Assembly (NCBI GenBank): GCA_014380605.1
Contig: JACMJO010000523.1
Coordinates: 1-33,149, forward strand
Direction: 5' to 3'
DNA: 33,149 bases
Source of the DNA: Fimbriimonadaceae bacterium
Lineage (GTDB): Bacteria; Armatimonadota; Fimbriimonadia; Fimbriimonadales; Fimbriimonadaceae
Shown here: piece after piece, positions 7,946-15,408 of the stretch
How the letters are laid out: every line of letters begins with the position of its first letter
Position numbering within the stretch: position 1 is the first letter of the stretch
Position numbers and translations under genes: made by a program
Notes under the pieces: model-generated
What the model was told of the DNA's origin: nothing
Databases searched by the model: none
What the model saw: only the letters and a program-made list of their open reading frames with translations

Positions 7946-8683
7946 ATGGAAACAACTACGCGTCGACTTTCGCCATCTCAAGTTGAGCACTACAACACAC
8001 AGGGCTATGTTATCTATGACCAGCCTGTCCTGCCTGAGCCCACATTCAGGCGGCTGCTAAATATCTTCGAGGAAGACCTCGAGCAGTACGGATATGACGG
8101 TTTGGACGTGATCCACTTTCGAGACAGTCGGCTTCTGGACATTGTGCTGGGCAAAGAGGTTCTAGACCTGGTTGAGCCGGTGGTTGGGCCAAACATCGGC
8201 CTCTGGAGCACCCACTTCATCGCCAAACAACCCAAAGTGGGCAAGGCGACGCCTTGGCATGAGGACTCCTCTTATTGGAATGGACGGGTCTCGACGATGG
8301 CGGGCATCTGCACGATCTGGCTAGCACTGGACCGCGCGACCAAGGAGAACGGCTGCATGGCAGTGATTCCTGGCACCCACGATAATGGGTTTTCCAGCTA
8401 TGTCCCGGTGGACGAGAGCCAGAACATCTTTAGCTCCGAGATCGATCCTTCGGAGATCGACGAGTCGAAAGCGGTCTATATGGAGTTGGAGCCCAACCGA
8501 TGCAGCCTTCATGAGGGACGGATCATCCACGGGGCCAAGCCGAACACCTCGGACTTGCGCCGCTCGGGCTACACGATTCGGTTCTTTCCAACCACTTCCA
8601 AGGTGTATCCGGAGAAGAATCCGGGGCATAAGATCTGGTTGGCTCGGGGTGAGGACATTGCTGGCAATCAGTACGAGAATTGA
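7946..8683 (+). CDS. Phytanoyl-CoA dioxygenase (PhyH) family protein
   Basis: A 245-residue Fe(II)/2-oxoglutarate-dependent oxygenase of the PhyH superfamily; the substrate cannot be predicted. The iron-binding HxD is seen as WHED (His105, Asp107), and the distal His as His195 in HEGRIIHGAKPN, followed by the Arg-containing RRSGYTIRF that normally binds the 2-oxoglutarate carboxylate. NGCMAVIPGTH (135-145) is the usual strand before the helix. The ATG at 7946 is chosen over TTG 7928 because GAGGA sits just upstream and the family N-terminus begins close to it. It stands alone between the ABC-F gene and a small secreted protein, so the context gives no pathway. Confidence 0.88.
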   Translation: METTTRRLSPSQVEHYNTQGYVIYDQPVLPEPTFRRLLNIFEEDLEQYGYDGLDVIHFRDSRLLDIVLGKEVLDLVEPVVGPNIGLWSTHFIAKQPKVGKATPWHEDSSYWNGRVSTMAGICTIWLALDRATKENGCMAVIPGTHDNGFSSYVPVDESQNIFSSEIDPSEIDESKAVYMELEPNRCSLHEGRIIHGAKPNTSDLRRSGYTIRFFPTTSKVYPEKNPGHKIWLARGEDIAGNQYEN

Positions 8684-8722
8684 GCTTCAGTTGGACTTAA
8701 GCGGCAGTAGCCGAGATCGGCT

Positions 8723-8728
8723 TATATT
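8723..8728 (+). promoter_or_regulatory. -10-like hexamer TATATT
   Basis: TATATT with 6 bases to the ATG at 8735, consistent with a leaderless or near-leaderless transcript of the small secreted protein. Confidence 0.45.
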
Positions 8729-8734
8729 GAAGCC

Positions 8735-8956
8735 ATGCTTAAGTCCGTTTCTAACTCAAAACTGTTCTTCGTTGCCCTTGGCGTCACCTTCGCCCTAGCG
8801 GGAGTGCGCGTCTACGCCGGTCCCGCGCAGACTGATCTTCAATCTACCAACAACCACCTCGCGAACATCGCAAGATCCTTAGACCGAATTCAACGGGATG
8901 GAATCAAGATCGAGCAGTCCTACAACAACACGTTCAAGGTGAAGCTAGAAAAGTAG
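8735..8956 (+). CDS. Small exported protein of unknown function
   Basis: 73 residues: a basic start, a hydrophobic stretch (about 9-25) and an AYAG-like cleavage region near residue 29 (VYAGP), then a polar mature part of about 44 residues with a helical, possibly coiled region (HLANIARSLDRIQRDG). No family recognised. Supported by the signal peptide, a -10-like hexamer immediately upstream and placement free of other genes. Confidence 0.65.
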   Translation: MLKSVSNSKLFFVALGVTFALAGVRVYAGPAQTDLQSTNNHLANIARSLDRIQRDGIKIEQSYNNTFKVKLEK

Positions 8957-8987
8957 CGGTTCTGATCAGTCCCTTGCCGATGGGTTG

Positions 8988-8993
8988 CATAAT
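8988..8993 (+). promoter_or_regulatory. -10-like hexamer CATAAT
   Basis: CATAAT with 6 bases to the ATG at 9000, between the small exported protein and the HIT gene. Fits the leaderless pattern seen at other genes here. Confidence 0.4.
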
Positions 8994-8999
8994 CAACCC

Positions 9000-9497
9000 A
9001 TGTCGGAACGGCTTTGGGCTCCCTGGAGAATGACCTACATTGAGCAACCTCTGACCGGCACCGGAGAGATCAATATTTTCGTCGATCTCCCGGCTCAAGA
9101 CGATGATCGGGAAAATCTCATCTTGCATCGAGGCAAGACGGCGTTCGTCATGCTCAACGCCTTCCCTTATACGAATGGCCATCTGCTGATCGCGCCCTAT
9201 CGTCAAACACCTGACTTGGACGACCTGAACGACGACGAACTGCTGGAGATCAACCAGCTCTTGGCGGCAGGCGTTCGGTGGGTTCGTCAAGCCTATCGGC
9301 CCGATGGCTTCAATGTCGGCATCAACATGGGGCGAGCGGCGGGCGCGGGCATTCCGAACCATATCCATTGGCACATCGTTCCGCGCTGGAATGGAGATAC
9401 CAACTTCATGACCACCGTGGGAGAGGTTCGAGTACTTCCCCAAACCCTTGCGGACAGCTACGACCGCCTAAAGCAAATCGCCGATGCAGACGTTTGA
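9000..9497 (+). CDS. HIT family nucleotide hydrolase/phosphorylase
   Basis: 165 residues of the histidine triad superfamily, cytoplasmic enzymes acting on AMP conjugates and dinucleoside polyphosphates. The triad is HIHWH (121-125) followed by IVPRW, typical of the Ap4A phosphorylase-like/GalT-related branch. FPYTNGHLLIAPYR (55-68) is the conserved nucleotide-contact strand. ATG 9000 is preferred over TTG 8985 because the family begins at this point (SERLWAPWRM) and a -10-like CATAAT precedes it. It overlaps the next gene by 14 bases, so the two are translated as a pair. The exact substrate is undetermined. Confidence 0.92.
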   Translation: MSERLWAPWRMTYIEQPLTGTGEINIFVDLPAQDDDRENLILHRGKTAFVMLNAFPYTNGHLLIAPYRQTPDLDDLNDDELLEINQLLAAGVRWVRQAYRPDGFNVGINMGRAAGAGIPNHIHWHIVPRWNGDTNFMTTVGEVRVLPQTLADSYDRLKQIADADV

Positions 9498-10089
9498 GGA
9501 ATTGCGCCTGGCCTCGCTGAGCTGTGTTGCCTGTCCCTTAGCGGAAAGGCGTACCAACGTTGTCTTTGGCGAAGGCAATCCTCAATCGCCGCTGGTCTTG
9601 GTTGGAGAGGGACCGGGGGAGCAAGAGGATAATACGGGACGGCCGTTTGTTGGCCGTGCGGGGCAACTGCTGGATAAAGCGCTTGCCGACAATGGCCTGG
9701 ACAGGGAAAAGGTTTACATCACCAACACTGTCAAGTGCCGAGCGGCAGATTGGTCCACGGGCAAGCCTCAGAATCGCCCCCCGACGCCAGAAGAGACCGA
9801 GGCGTGTCGGCGGTGGCTCATTCCACAACTTGGGTCCATCGCGCCCAAGGTGATCCTGTGCATCGGCGCTCCTAGCGCAAAGAACTTGATCAAGAGGAAT
9901 TTTCAGATCACCAAGGAACGTGGACTTTACTTCCCCTGCGAGTTCGCCAAGACCGCCATCGCCACCCTCCACCCGTCCTACATCCTGCGCCAGCAGAATG
10001 TAAATCGGGACGACGGAGGGTATTCGCTATTGGTAGCGGATATTGCGAAGGCATGGGCGGCGGCGGTTAGGTTGGCTGAGAGACTGTAG
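9484..10089 (+). CDS. Family 4 (Fe-S) uracil-DNA glycosylase
   Basis: Removes uracil from DNA for base excision repair. The 201-residue protein has motif A GEGPGEQED (41-49), FVGRAGQLLD (55-64), TNTVKCR (80-86) and motif B HPSYILR (163-169). Cys14 and Cys17 (SCVAC) with Cys85 and Cys108 are the likely [4Fe-4S] ligands. The Cys85-Cys108 interval of 23 is longer than the about 16 I recall for characterised members, because of an insert around WSTGKPQ. It begins inside the end of the HIT gene, a 14-base overlap that suggests coupling. Confidence 0.95.
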   Translation: MQTFEELRLASLSCVACPLAERRTNVVFGEGNPQSPLVLVGEGPGEQEDNTGRPFVGRAGQLLDKALADNGLDREKVYITNTVKCRAADWSTGKPQNRPPTPEETEACRRWLIPQLGSIAPKVILCIGAPSAKNLIKRNFQITKERGLYFPCEFAKTAIATLHPSYILRQQNVNRDDGGYSLLVADIAKAWAAAVRLAERL

Positions 10090-10203
10090 CTGGGGAATGA
10101 AATGCCTGCCGATGCCACCACTAGGCATTCTGCTCTAGCCATCACCCGGCTTTGCAATCCAGTCGTCCAAGAGTTCCCCGCACCAGCGGCTCGGAATAAA
10201 CCC

Positions 10204-10287
10204 ATGAGTATGACCACCATTCTTATCATCGTCTTGATCATCGTCCTTCTCGGCGGCGGCGGTTTCTATATGCGGGGACGCCGGTAG
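10204..10287 (+). CDS. 27-residue membrane microprotein, first of a tandem pair
   Basis: Too short for ordinary gene calling. ATG 10204 (or ATG 10210) to TAG 10287 encodes a single hydrophobic Ile/Leu/Val helix, a run of four glycines, FY and a basic RGRR tail. It is 22 of 27 residues identical to the next microprotein. The layout (TILIIVLIIVLL, then Gly, then basic end) is reminiscent of small DUF3309-type membrane peptides, but identity is unproven. No strong Shine-Dalgarno is seen. Confidence 0.65.
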   Translation: MSMTTILIIVLIIVLLGGGGFYMRGRR

Positions 10288-10289
10288 CT

Positions 10290-10373
10290 ATGGATCTCAC
10301 TACCATTCTCATCATCGTCGTGATTATCCTCCTCCTCGGCGGAGGCGGCTTTTACTGGCGCGGAAGGCGTTAA
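10290..10373 (+). CDS. 27-residue membrane microprotein, second of a tandem pair
   Basis: ATG 10290 lies two bases after the stop of its paralogue. It has the same length and plan: TTILIIV helix, GGGG, FYWRGRR. The differences at five positions are conservative (Leu/Val, Val/Leu, Met/Leu) or aromatic (Met/Trp), which argues that the peptide sequence, and not only the DNA, is under selection. The function is unknown; a single-pass inner-membrane peptide is the simplest reading. Confidence 0.65.
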   Translation: MDLTTILIIVVIILLLGGGGFYWRGRR

Positions 10374-10384
10374 TCGACTTCGAC

Positions 10385-10415
10385 GGTTGCTCTGGCTGAT
10401 TGGAATCTAGCAACC
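10385..10415 (+). terminator. Inverted repeat, possible terminator after the microproteins
   Basis: GGTTGCT (10385-10391) pairs with AGCAACC (10409-10415) across 17 bases. Only a short T stretch follows, so terminator function is uncertain. Confidence 0.3.
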
Positions 10416-10478
10416 TTGCGAGTACTCCTCGGATTCCTCACATGATAAGTTACTCTCGTACATTTATCGGGTGAGGTT

Positions 10479-11273
10479 ATGTTGGGAAAGACTTTTAGAG
10501 GAGTTTGCGTTGTCGGATTGATGATTGGAGCGATCCATTCGCTTTATGCCCAGACTGTTGTCTCAAGTAACTACGCCCAAAACTTTGACGGTCTGGCCTC
10601 ATCAGGGTTGACAAACACTTGGACACAAGATGCCTCTATTTCCGAATGGTGGGCCTACCGATTTCCAGCTTCGCCAGGGAATGCCTGGTTCGATGTCACA
10701 AACTACATTGCCAATGACGGCAACCTCGCCAATGGTTCTCTCTACAGCTTTGGCCAGACAGGCAGTTCCGAGCGTGCGCTTGGGTCTATCGGATCGGGAA
10801 ACACGGCAAGCGGCGACTTTCGCTACGGCACCGGCTTCACGAACGGCTTCGCCTCCGCGATTACGTCACTTTCCATCTCGTATCGGGGCGAGACTTGGAG
10901 GGTAGGTACAGCCACAAACTCAAACAACGTCGACTTCCAATACAGCCTAACTGCGACCGGAGTCAACGATAATGAGGCCTCTTGGATCGACTTCGACGGC
11001 TTGGACTTCGCACAGACCATTTCTGCCGTTCCTGGCCCACAAAATGGCAATGCGAATTTTGTCTTGAAATCAGACACGATCAACGCCCTTTCAATCTCTG
11101 TTGGATCGACAATCTGGATTCGGTGGACCGATATCGATCATGACGGAGCCGATCATGGTTTAGCCATCGACGATCTCAATGCGTCCTTTACCACCCAGCC
11201 TGTTCCAGAGCCGGCTTCGATGGTCGCGCTTGGACTGGGAGCATTGGCCCTAATGAGAAGGAAGCGACGGTAG
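10479..11273 (+). CDS. PEP-CTERM sorted exported protein
   Basis: A 264-residue exported protein. An N-terminal signal peptide ends near LYAQ (residue 25). The C-terminus carries the full PEP-CTERM tail: VPEPAS (242-247), a hydrophobic helix and the basic RRKRR end, which in this system is cleaved by an exosortase on the way to the cell surface. The central part is rich in Ser, Thr, Asn, Asp and aromatic residues and looks like a beta-sandwich; I recognise no named domain. The ATG has GAGG upstream and a TACATT hexamer at 10459-10464. No exosortase is in the window. The stop lies 3 bases from that of the convergent gene. Confidence 0.88.
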   Translation: MLGKTFRGVCVVGLMIGAIHSLYAQTVVSSNYAQNFDGLASSGLTNTWTQDASISEWWAYRFPASPGNAWFDVTNYIANDGNLANGSLYSFGQTGSSERALGSIGSGNTASGDFRYGTGFTNGFASAITSLSISYRGETWRVGTATNSNNVDFQYSLTATGVNDNEASWIDFDGLDFAQTISAVPGPQNGNANFVLKSDTINALSISVGSTIWIRWTDIDHDGADHGLAIDDLNASFTTQPVPEPASMVALGLGALALMRRKRR

Positions 11274-11276
11274 CGG

Positions 11277-12515
11277 CTACCTTCGAGATGTTTCCAGAGT
11301 GAGATCTGGAGACGCGTAAATTGAATCCGTGTTGCCCATGTCGTCCTGGAAGTTCCTTCCAACGCTATAGAGCCTGAATTCCATGCCCGTGGATCGATAC
11401 TTGAACGTTGCGCCGGAGTAGGGATCTGTCAACAGTTCAGGCGAGAACGCGTCTAGCGTGCGCGGTGCGACACGGGCGATTTTAATCTGGCGATGGATTT
11501 CACTCGTGAGAATAAGAAGTCTGGTTCGCGCCAGAGTGGCATCGAACCTAGCCAAGATCGGGGGCAAGGTCGAGAAGAGCTGTGCGGAAAAGCGCCGCCA
11601 GGGACGAGGATCGCTCAACGGCATTTCCTTATCCGGCTTTCGCTTAACCGCGGGCAACGCCGCTTGCGACCTGGCCCAATTGGCAAACTGGTCTGCCTCC
11701 TTCGCAAAGCCGTCAAAGTAAGCTGGGCGTTGCTCTCGATCCTCCTTTTTGACTCCTTTCAGGTAGATAATCGCGTCCCGAACCGGATTTCCCAAAGCCT
11801 TATCGATCGCGTCAAAGTCGTTCGCACGATACTGATCTTGAACCCATTGAACGCTTTGCCGATAATTCTGATTCTCGTTCTGGGCGATGGTTTCGAACTT
11901 CGGCATGACCGCAAGGGCGTCCTTAAGGCTTGCGGTCAGCTTCGCCAGTTGCCCAACGCTCAAATCCGGCAATCGTGGCGCGATAGCTCGCCGTGCTTCA
12001 TCAACGAACTGAAGCCCCATATCGGCATCGGCCGCTCCGCCATTGGCGAGGTCAAACCCAAACTTGGTCGCCAGTCCGACTAGGTTGATGGCGGTGTCCA
12101 GATCGTCCTTGGCAAGCGCCGCTTCGATCTGCCAGATAAGCGAAATTCGAATCAGCCTCCAGCCAACATGGTTCGAGTTCGATGCAAAGGGAGGCTGGGA
12201 CACGAATTTGAAGTCGCATGACGATTGGGCGGCGCGGCGAATCCTTCTCAATGCAGGCGCAAGTCTGGAAGTCAGCTCACGCTTGTGCTTGCCTTGAAAG
12301 GAAACATACTTGACATAGTCGCCTGCCGTTTCCTCAGCTTCTCGGGCGGCAATAACGTAACCGTCGAACGCATTACCGGAGGATGGAGATGGAGCAAACG
12401 CGTTAGCCCTTGGCGCCCATTCAGGGAAAGGAGGTTGCGACGGGGCAGAACATCCGGCAAGCGCAATCGCACAACCGGCGAGAGGCAACCATCCATGGCT
12501 TCCGCAACGCGGCAT
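11277..12515 (-). CDS. Hypothetical lipoprotein
   Basis: 412 residues. The N-terminus has a signal peptide with lipobox ALAGC, so lipidation is expected at Cys22, and a Pro-rich linker follows. The rest is largely helical with many Ala, Asp and Arg residues; I recognise no domain. It ends with a segment that reads like a type II secretion pseudopilin C-terminus (LLTDPYSGATFKYR... YSVGRNFQDD), a resemblance worth a profile search. The start at ATG 12515 lies only 32 bases from the divergent start at 12548, with TACATT 9 bases upstream. Confidence 0.85.
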   Translation of the reverse strand: MPRCGSHGWLPLAGCAIALAGCSAPSQPPFPEWAPRANAFAPSPSSGNAFDGYVIAAREAEETAGDYVKYVSFQGKHKRELTSRLAPALRRIRRAAQSSCDFKFVSQPPFASNSNHVGWRLIRISLIWQIEAALAKDDLDTAINLVGLATKFGFDLANGGAADADMGLQFVDEARRAIAPRLPDLSVGQLAKLTASLKDALAVMPKFETIAQNENQNYRQSVQWVQDQYRANDFDAIDKALGNPVRDAIIYLKGVKKEDREQRPAYFDGFAKEADQFANWARSQAALPAVKRKPDKEMPLSDPRPWRRFSAQLFSTLPPILARFDATLARTRLLILTSEIHRQIKIARVAPRTLDAFSPELLTDPYSGATFKYRSTGMEFRLYSVGRNFQDDMGNTDSIYASPDLTLETSRR

Positions 12516-12524
12516 TTCGCATTC

Positions 12525-12530
12525 AATGTA
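12525..12530 (-). promoter_or_regulatory. -10-like hexamer TACATT of the lipoprotein gene
   Basis: TACATT on the minus strand, 9 bases before the ATG at 12515, in the 32-base gap shared with the divergent nucleotidyltransferase gene. Confidence 0.4.
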
Positions 12531-12533
12531 CCG

Positions 12534-12539
12534 TAAACT
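12534..12539 (+). promoter_or_regulatory. -10-like hexamer TAAACT of the nucleotidyltransferase gene
   Basis: TAAACT 8 bases before the ATG at 12548, identical in sequence and distance to the serC hexamer. Any -35 region would lie inside the divergent lipoprotein gene. Confidence 0.5.
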
Positions 12540-12547
12540 TCAGCGCA

Positions 12548-13480
12548 ATGAAAGGCGTCATTCTTGCCGCGGGAAAGGGAACCCGCTTGTACCCAATTAC
12601 CCGGCACATTGCCAAACCCTTGCTCCCAATCGCCAATCGGCCGACCCTGCACTATGCGTTTGACCGGCTTCGGGAGGTGGGGATCGAGGATATCTGTCTG
12701 GTGGTCGGTGAGAATGAAGCGCAAATGATGGACGCCCTCGGGGATGGGTCGAGCTTAGGAATCCGACTGACCTATGTCCGTCAAGCCGAACCGAAAGGGT
12801 TGGCCCATGCGGTGTCCTTTGCCAAAGAGTTCGTTGGTTCGGACTCGTTTTGCCTCTACCTTGGCGACGCCATGTACTCAGACTCGCTTGCGCCCTTTGC
12901 GAGGCGATATGAGGAGTCTGGCTGTGCCAATTTGAACCTGGTGAAGTGGGTCCCTGATCCTAGCCGATTCGGGGTTGCAAACTTGGATGGGGAGCGGATT
13001 GTGAAACTGGTTGAGAAGCCATCTGTACCGGAATCGAACTATGCGATGGCGGGGCTTTACTTCTTTGGACCTCAGATTTGGTCGGTCCTGCCCGGGCTTC
13101 AGCCCAGCGAGCGCGGCGAATTTGAAATCACCGACGCGATCCAGACTCTGATCAACCAAGGACAAACGGTCCTTGCCGGGGTATATGAGGGAGCTTGGTT
13201 TGATACCGGAACCCTCGACTCATTTCTGGAAACGACCGCCCATCTGATTGGCGAGGATCAACTCGTGGCGGAAGATGCCCATGTTTTGGGCGGAGTTGGG
13301 CATTCGGTCGTTATCGGCGCCGGAGCGCACGTCAGTTGCGGGGTCATTGAGAATTCAGTTGTGCTTCCAGGCTCACATATTCGAGTCGGCGGGCACATCC
13401 GTCGATGCATCTTAGCCGGTCGTGTAGAGGCCGACGGCGACTTGGAAGACCAGATCCGGTGGGGCGATTCGAGCCAGTAA
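12548..13480 (+). CDS. Sugar-1-phosphate nucleotidyltransferase (RmlA/GlmU-like)
   Basis: A 310-residue cytoplasmic enzyme expected to join a sugar-1-phosphate to an NTP for surface polysaccharide synthesis. The N-terminal Rossmann-like domain has the signature GVILAAGKGTRLYPIT with KPLLPIANRP, the metal-binding region LGDAMYSDSL, and VEKP plus GEFEITDAIQ typical of the family. WFDTGTLDSF follows. The last 60 or so residues (AGAHVSCGVIENSVVLPGS) read as a short left-handed beta-helix, as in long glucose-1-phosphate thymidylyltransferases. ATG 12548 is chosen because the signature starts immediately there; the open frame upstream overlaps the divergent gene. The nucleotide and sugar are not determined. 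No partner biosynthetic gene is nearby. Confidence 0.92.
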   Translation: MKGVILAAGKGTRLYPITRHIAKPLLPIANRPTLHYAFDRLREVGIEDICLVVGENEAQMMDALGDGSSLGIRLTYVRQAEPKGLAHAVSFAKEFVGSDSFCLYLGDAMYSDSLAPFARRYEESGCANLNLVKWVPDPSRFGVANLDGERIVKLVEKPSVPESNYAMAGLYFFGPQIWSVLPGLQPSERGEFEITDAIQTLINQGQTVLAGVYEGAWFDTGTLDSFLETTAHLIGEDQLVAEDAHVLGGVGHSVVIGAGAHVSCGVIENSVVLPGSHIRVGGHIRRCILAGRVEADGDLEDQIRWGDSSQ

Positions 13481-13483
13481 GCT

Positions 13484-14158
13484 TTAGCTCTTAGGCTCGA
13501 TCACCAGCGGATCGCCGTGCTTCTCTAGGATCTTGTCTGCCTGGATCACGACCCAGCCCCGCTCATTGATCCCGATGCCGAATTTCTGGCTCGTCTTTTC
13601 AAGGGCATAGCGGAGGCGAGGCTCCCGTTTGCGCTGGGTGAAATGGGTATCAACCACCCACTTGGTCAGGCCCATTCCGGGTCCGGTCCTTGAGGTTCCC
13701 TCTGCTTCCCCAGGGCCTTCGATCATCGGATCTGAACACGCCATGGCGCCGGCGCTGGTCCCGTAGTAGTTCATGCCTGCCTTGACCAAGGGTTTTATAG
13801 TGTCGTCAAGCCATTTCTTCCCAAATCGCTCGATAAAACGGCCCTGAACTCCTCCCCCAACCCAAACACCCTTGGCTTTCTTAAGTCGCTCCTCAAGATC
13901 TTTTCGTTGCTCGGGCGTGACCTCGTTGGATTGGAAGGTCCAAACGTTTTTGGCTCCGTTCTCACGCAAGAACTCTTCCGATCCTTTCGACTTCGTAGTA
14001 TCTACCGTAGCCTGTGGCAAGACGATAATGCTTGCATCTGGGCCGCCACACTCGGCGACAAAGCGCTTCGGTATTTCAACCGGCGTAGAGCCGCCTCCGG
14101 CTAAGAAAAGCTTCCCGGGCGTTGCGGAGACGATACACGCAATTGCGACTAACAGCAT
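13484..14158 (-). CDS. Cyanophycinase-like S51 family peptidase, exported
   Basis: 224 residues from ATG 14158. A short hydrophobic start ([12 protein letters not shown]) suggests export. The S51 features are the glycine loop GGGVQ (101-105, usually GGxQ), the nucleophile elbow GTSAGAM with Ser135, and [13 protein letters not shown] with His172, matching the D-HF-x-R-x-RL block of cyanophycinases. Family members cleave cyanophycin or Asp-dipeptides; the substrate here is unknown and no cyanophycin synthetase is seen. The frame can be extended upstream to 14221, but the signal-like start favours 14158. It converges on the nucleotidyltransferase gene with only 3 bases between stops. Confidence 0.87.
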   Translation of the reverse strand: MLLVAIACIVSATPGKLFLAGGGSTPVEIPKRFVAECGGPDASIIVLPQATVDTTKSKGSEEFLRENGAKNVWTFQSNEVTPEQRKDLEERLKKAKGVWVGGGVQGRFIERFGKKWLDDTIKPLVKAGMNYYGTSAGAMACSDPMIEGPGEAEGTSRTGPGMGLTKWVVDTHFTQRKREPRLRYALEKTSQKFGIGINERGWVVIQADKILEKHGDPLVIEPKS

Positions 14159-14243
14159 ATAAATATTGTCCTTTTCTTCCCGGAACTTAAAATCGGCTCC
14201 GGTACGTGTTACATTAAACACTATCTTAACCAGATTGTCATTT

Positions 14244-14248
14244 GGAGG
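14244..14248 (+). promoter_or_regulatory. Strong Shine-Dalgarno deciding the GTG start of the pseudopilin gene
   Basis: GGAGG, 6 bases before GTG 14255. It fixes a non-ATG start that yields a canonical prepilin leader, and it contrasts with the many Shine-Dalgarno-less genes in this window. Confidence 0.75.
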
Positions 14249-14254
14249 CCTTTT

Positions 14255-15142
14255 GTGAATCGAAAAGCATTTACTCTTATTGAACTACTAGTGGTAATTG
14301 CAATAATTGCAATTTTAGCCGCAATTCTATTCCCCGTTTTTGCCCAGGCGAAAGAGGCGGCGAAGAAAGCTTCGTCGATCAGCAACGTCAAGCAAAACGC
14401 GACGGCTACGATCATGTACGCCGGAGATTACGACGATGTCTTACCGTTCGCGTTAACTCCGAACAGCGCAAACAATCCTTCAACTGGGAACCCATGGCGG
14501 CGAACTGGTGGAATGGCAACTCCAGCGGGCTGGGTTAGCAACGCCCGCTATATCCCCGCTGAGGACGCCCAAGGGTTTGCCAGCTCAGTCGATCCTTACC
14601 GAAAGAACTATGATCTGCTGACCCTTACAGGTGCGACGGTTATTCGAGAGCCCAGCTACCTGATCACGGCTGCCGAGTATGACGCGGGCAAGGGTCGCCT
14701 CAAGACTCCGGGCCTGACCATGAACGGCCTGTTGCATGCCTATAACATGGGCCAAATCGAGCAGGTATCGAAGGTGCCATTGTATTGGTACGGAGTAGGC
14801 AAGCAGAACATTGAAGGCGTTGCCGTCCCGATGCCCCGATTGAGATGCAGCGGAACGGGTCCCTGCGTCTTTAATCCTGGCGGCTACCCACAGGCTGGCC
14901 TCACGTCTGGCAATGGCGACGAGTGGAACGTTTGGAGCCCCCTGGCAGTTCACAGCGGCGTAATGGTCTATGCCCACACAGACACCTCTGCGAAAGCTAG
15001 ACGGGTTGGCGTGGGCGGCGGCAACGGTACTACCGATCCGTTTACGGCGTACACGGCGGACGGTCGCCCGAGCGTTGCCGCAAGGTGCGTTCTGCCCGGC
15101 ACAACCGCTGCTTATCTCTGCTATTTCCGACCGGACCTTTAG
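14255..15142 (+). CDS. Type II secretion/type IV-like pseudopilin with DUF1559-like body
   Basis: 295 residues. The prepilin leader is MNRKA, cut before FTLIE with Glu at mature position 5 and Ala rather than Gly at -1, followed by the long hydrophobic helix to FPVFAQAK. The body after the helix ([27 protein letters not shown]) is the form common in Planctomycetes and Armatimonadota, where such genes occur in many paralogues. The first 90 bases are notably AT-rich compared with the remainder. A GTG start with GGAGG is used. A tiny lipoprotein gene follows after 7 bases and a terminator closes the pair. The role is probably a surface or secretion-associated fibre; the partner machinery is not in the window. 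Confidence 0.93.
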   Translation: MNRKAFTLIELLVVIAIIAILAAILFPVFAQAKEAAKKASSISNVKQNATATIMYAGDYDDVLPFALTPNSANNPSTGNPWRRTGGMATPAGWVSNARYIPAEDAQGFASSVDPYRKNYDLLTLTGATVIREPSYLITAAEYDAGKGRLKTPGLTMNGLLHAYNMGQIEQVSKVPLYWYGVGKQNIEGVAVPMPRLRCSGTGPCVFNPGGYPQAGLTSGNGDEWNVWSPLAVHSGVMVYAHTDTSAKARRVGVGGGNGTTDPFTAYTADGRPSVAARCVLPGTTAAYLCYFRPDL

Positions 15143-15149
15143 GCTAAGA

Positions 15150-15326
15150 ATGAAGAAACTGCATTGTTTGTTTATCGGGATGACTTTCATCGTTATGATC
15201 GGCTGTAGCGGATCGGCTCCGCAAGAGAAGCCGACAGGGCAGATCGACAACAAGGCGAACGATTTGGCTTCCGCTAAGCCGACCACGGCAAACGACAAGT
15301 TCAATCGTTTCAACGCACCGAACTAG
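15150..15326 (+). CDS. 58-residue lipoprotein downstream of pseudopilin
   Basis: A small exported lipoprotein. The signal sequence MKKLHCLFIGMTFIVMIGC ends in a lipobox with Cys19; the mature part is about 40 polar residues rich in Asn, Lys, Ala and Pro, probably disordered. A longer frame beginning at 14970 overlaps the pseudopilin in another frame and is rejected. The 7-base gap to the pseudopilin stop and the shared terminator mark a two-gene operon. No known family. Confidence 0.8.
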   Translation: MKKLHCLFIGMTFIVMIGCSGSAPQEKPTGQIDNKANDLASAKPTTANDKFNRFNAPN

Positions 15327-15338
15327 TTCGGCAATGAG

Positions 15339-15373
15339 CCGGGACGTTTCATAAACGTCCCGGTTTCTCTTTG
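15339..15373 (+). terminator. Rho-independent terminator after the pseudopilin/lipoprotein pair
   Basis: A perfect 11-base stem: CCGGGACGTTT (15339-15349) with AAACGTCCCGG (15353-15363), loop CAT, then a T-rich tail TTTCTCTTT. The strongest intrinsic terminator in the window. Confidence 0.85.
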
Positions 15374-15393
15374 GATAGACCGTAGGCCACCGG

Positions 15394-15399
15394 TAAACT
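15394..15399 (+). promoter_or_regulatory. -10-like hexamer TAAACT before metG
   Basis: TAAACT 9 bases before the metG ATG. TTGGAT at 15371-15376 with a 17-base spacer could be the -35 element. The predicted transcript would be leaderless or nearly so. Confidence 0.5.
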
Positions 15400-15408
15400 C
15401 TCGGCTTC

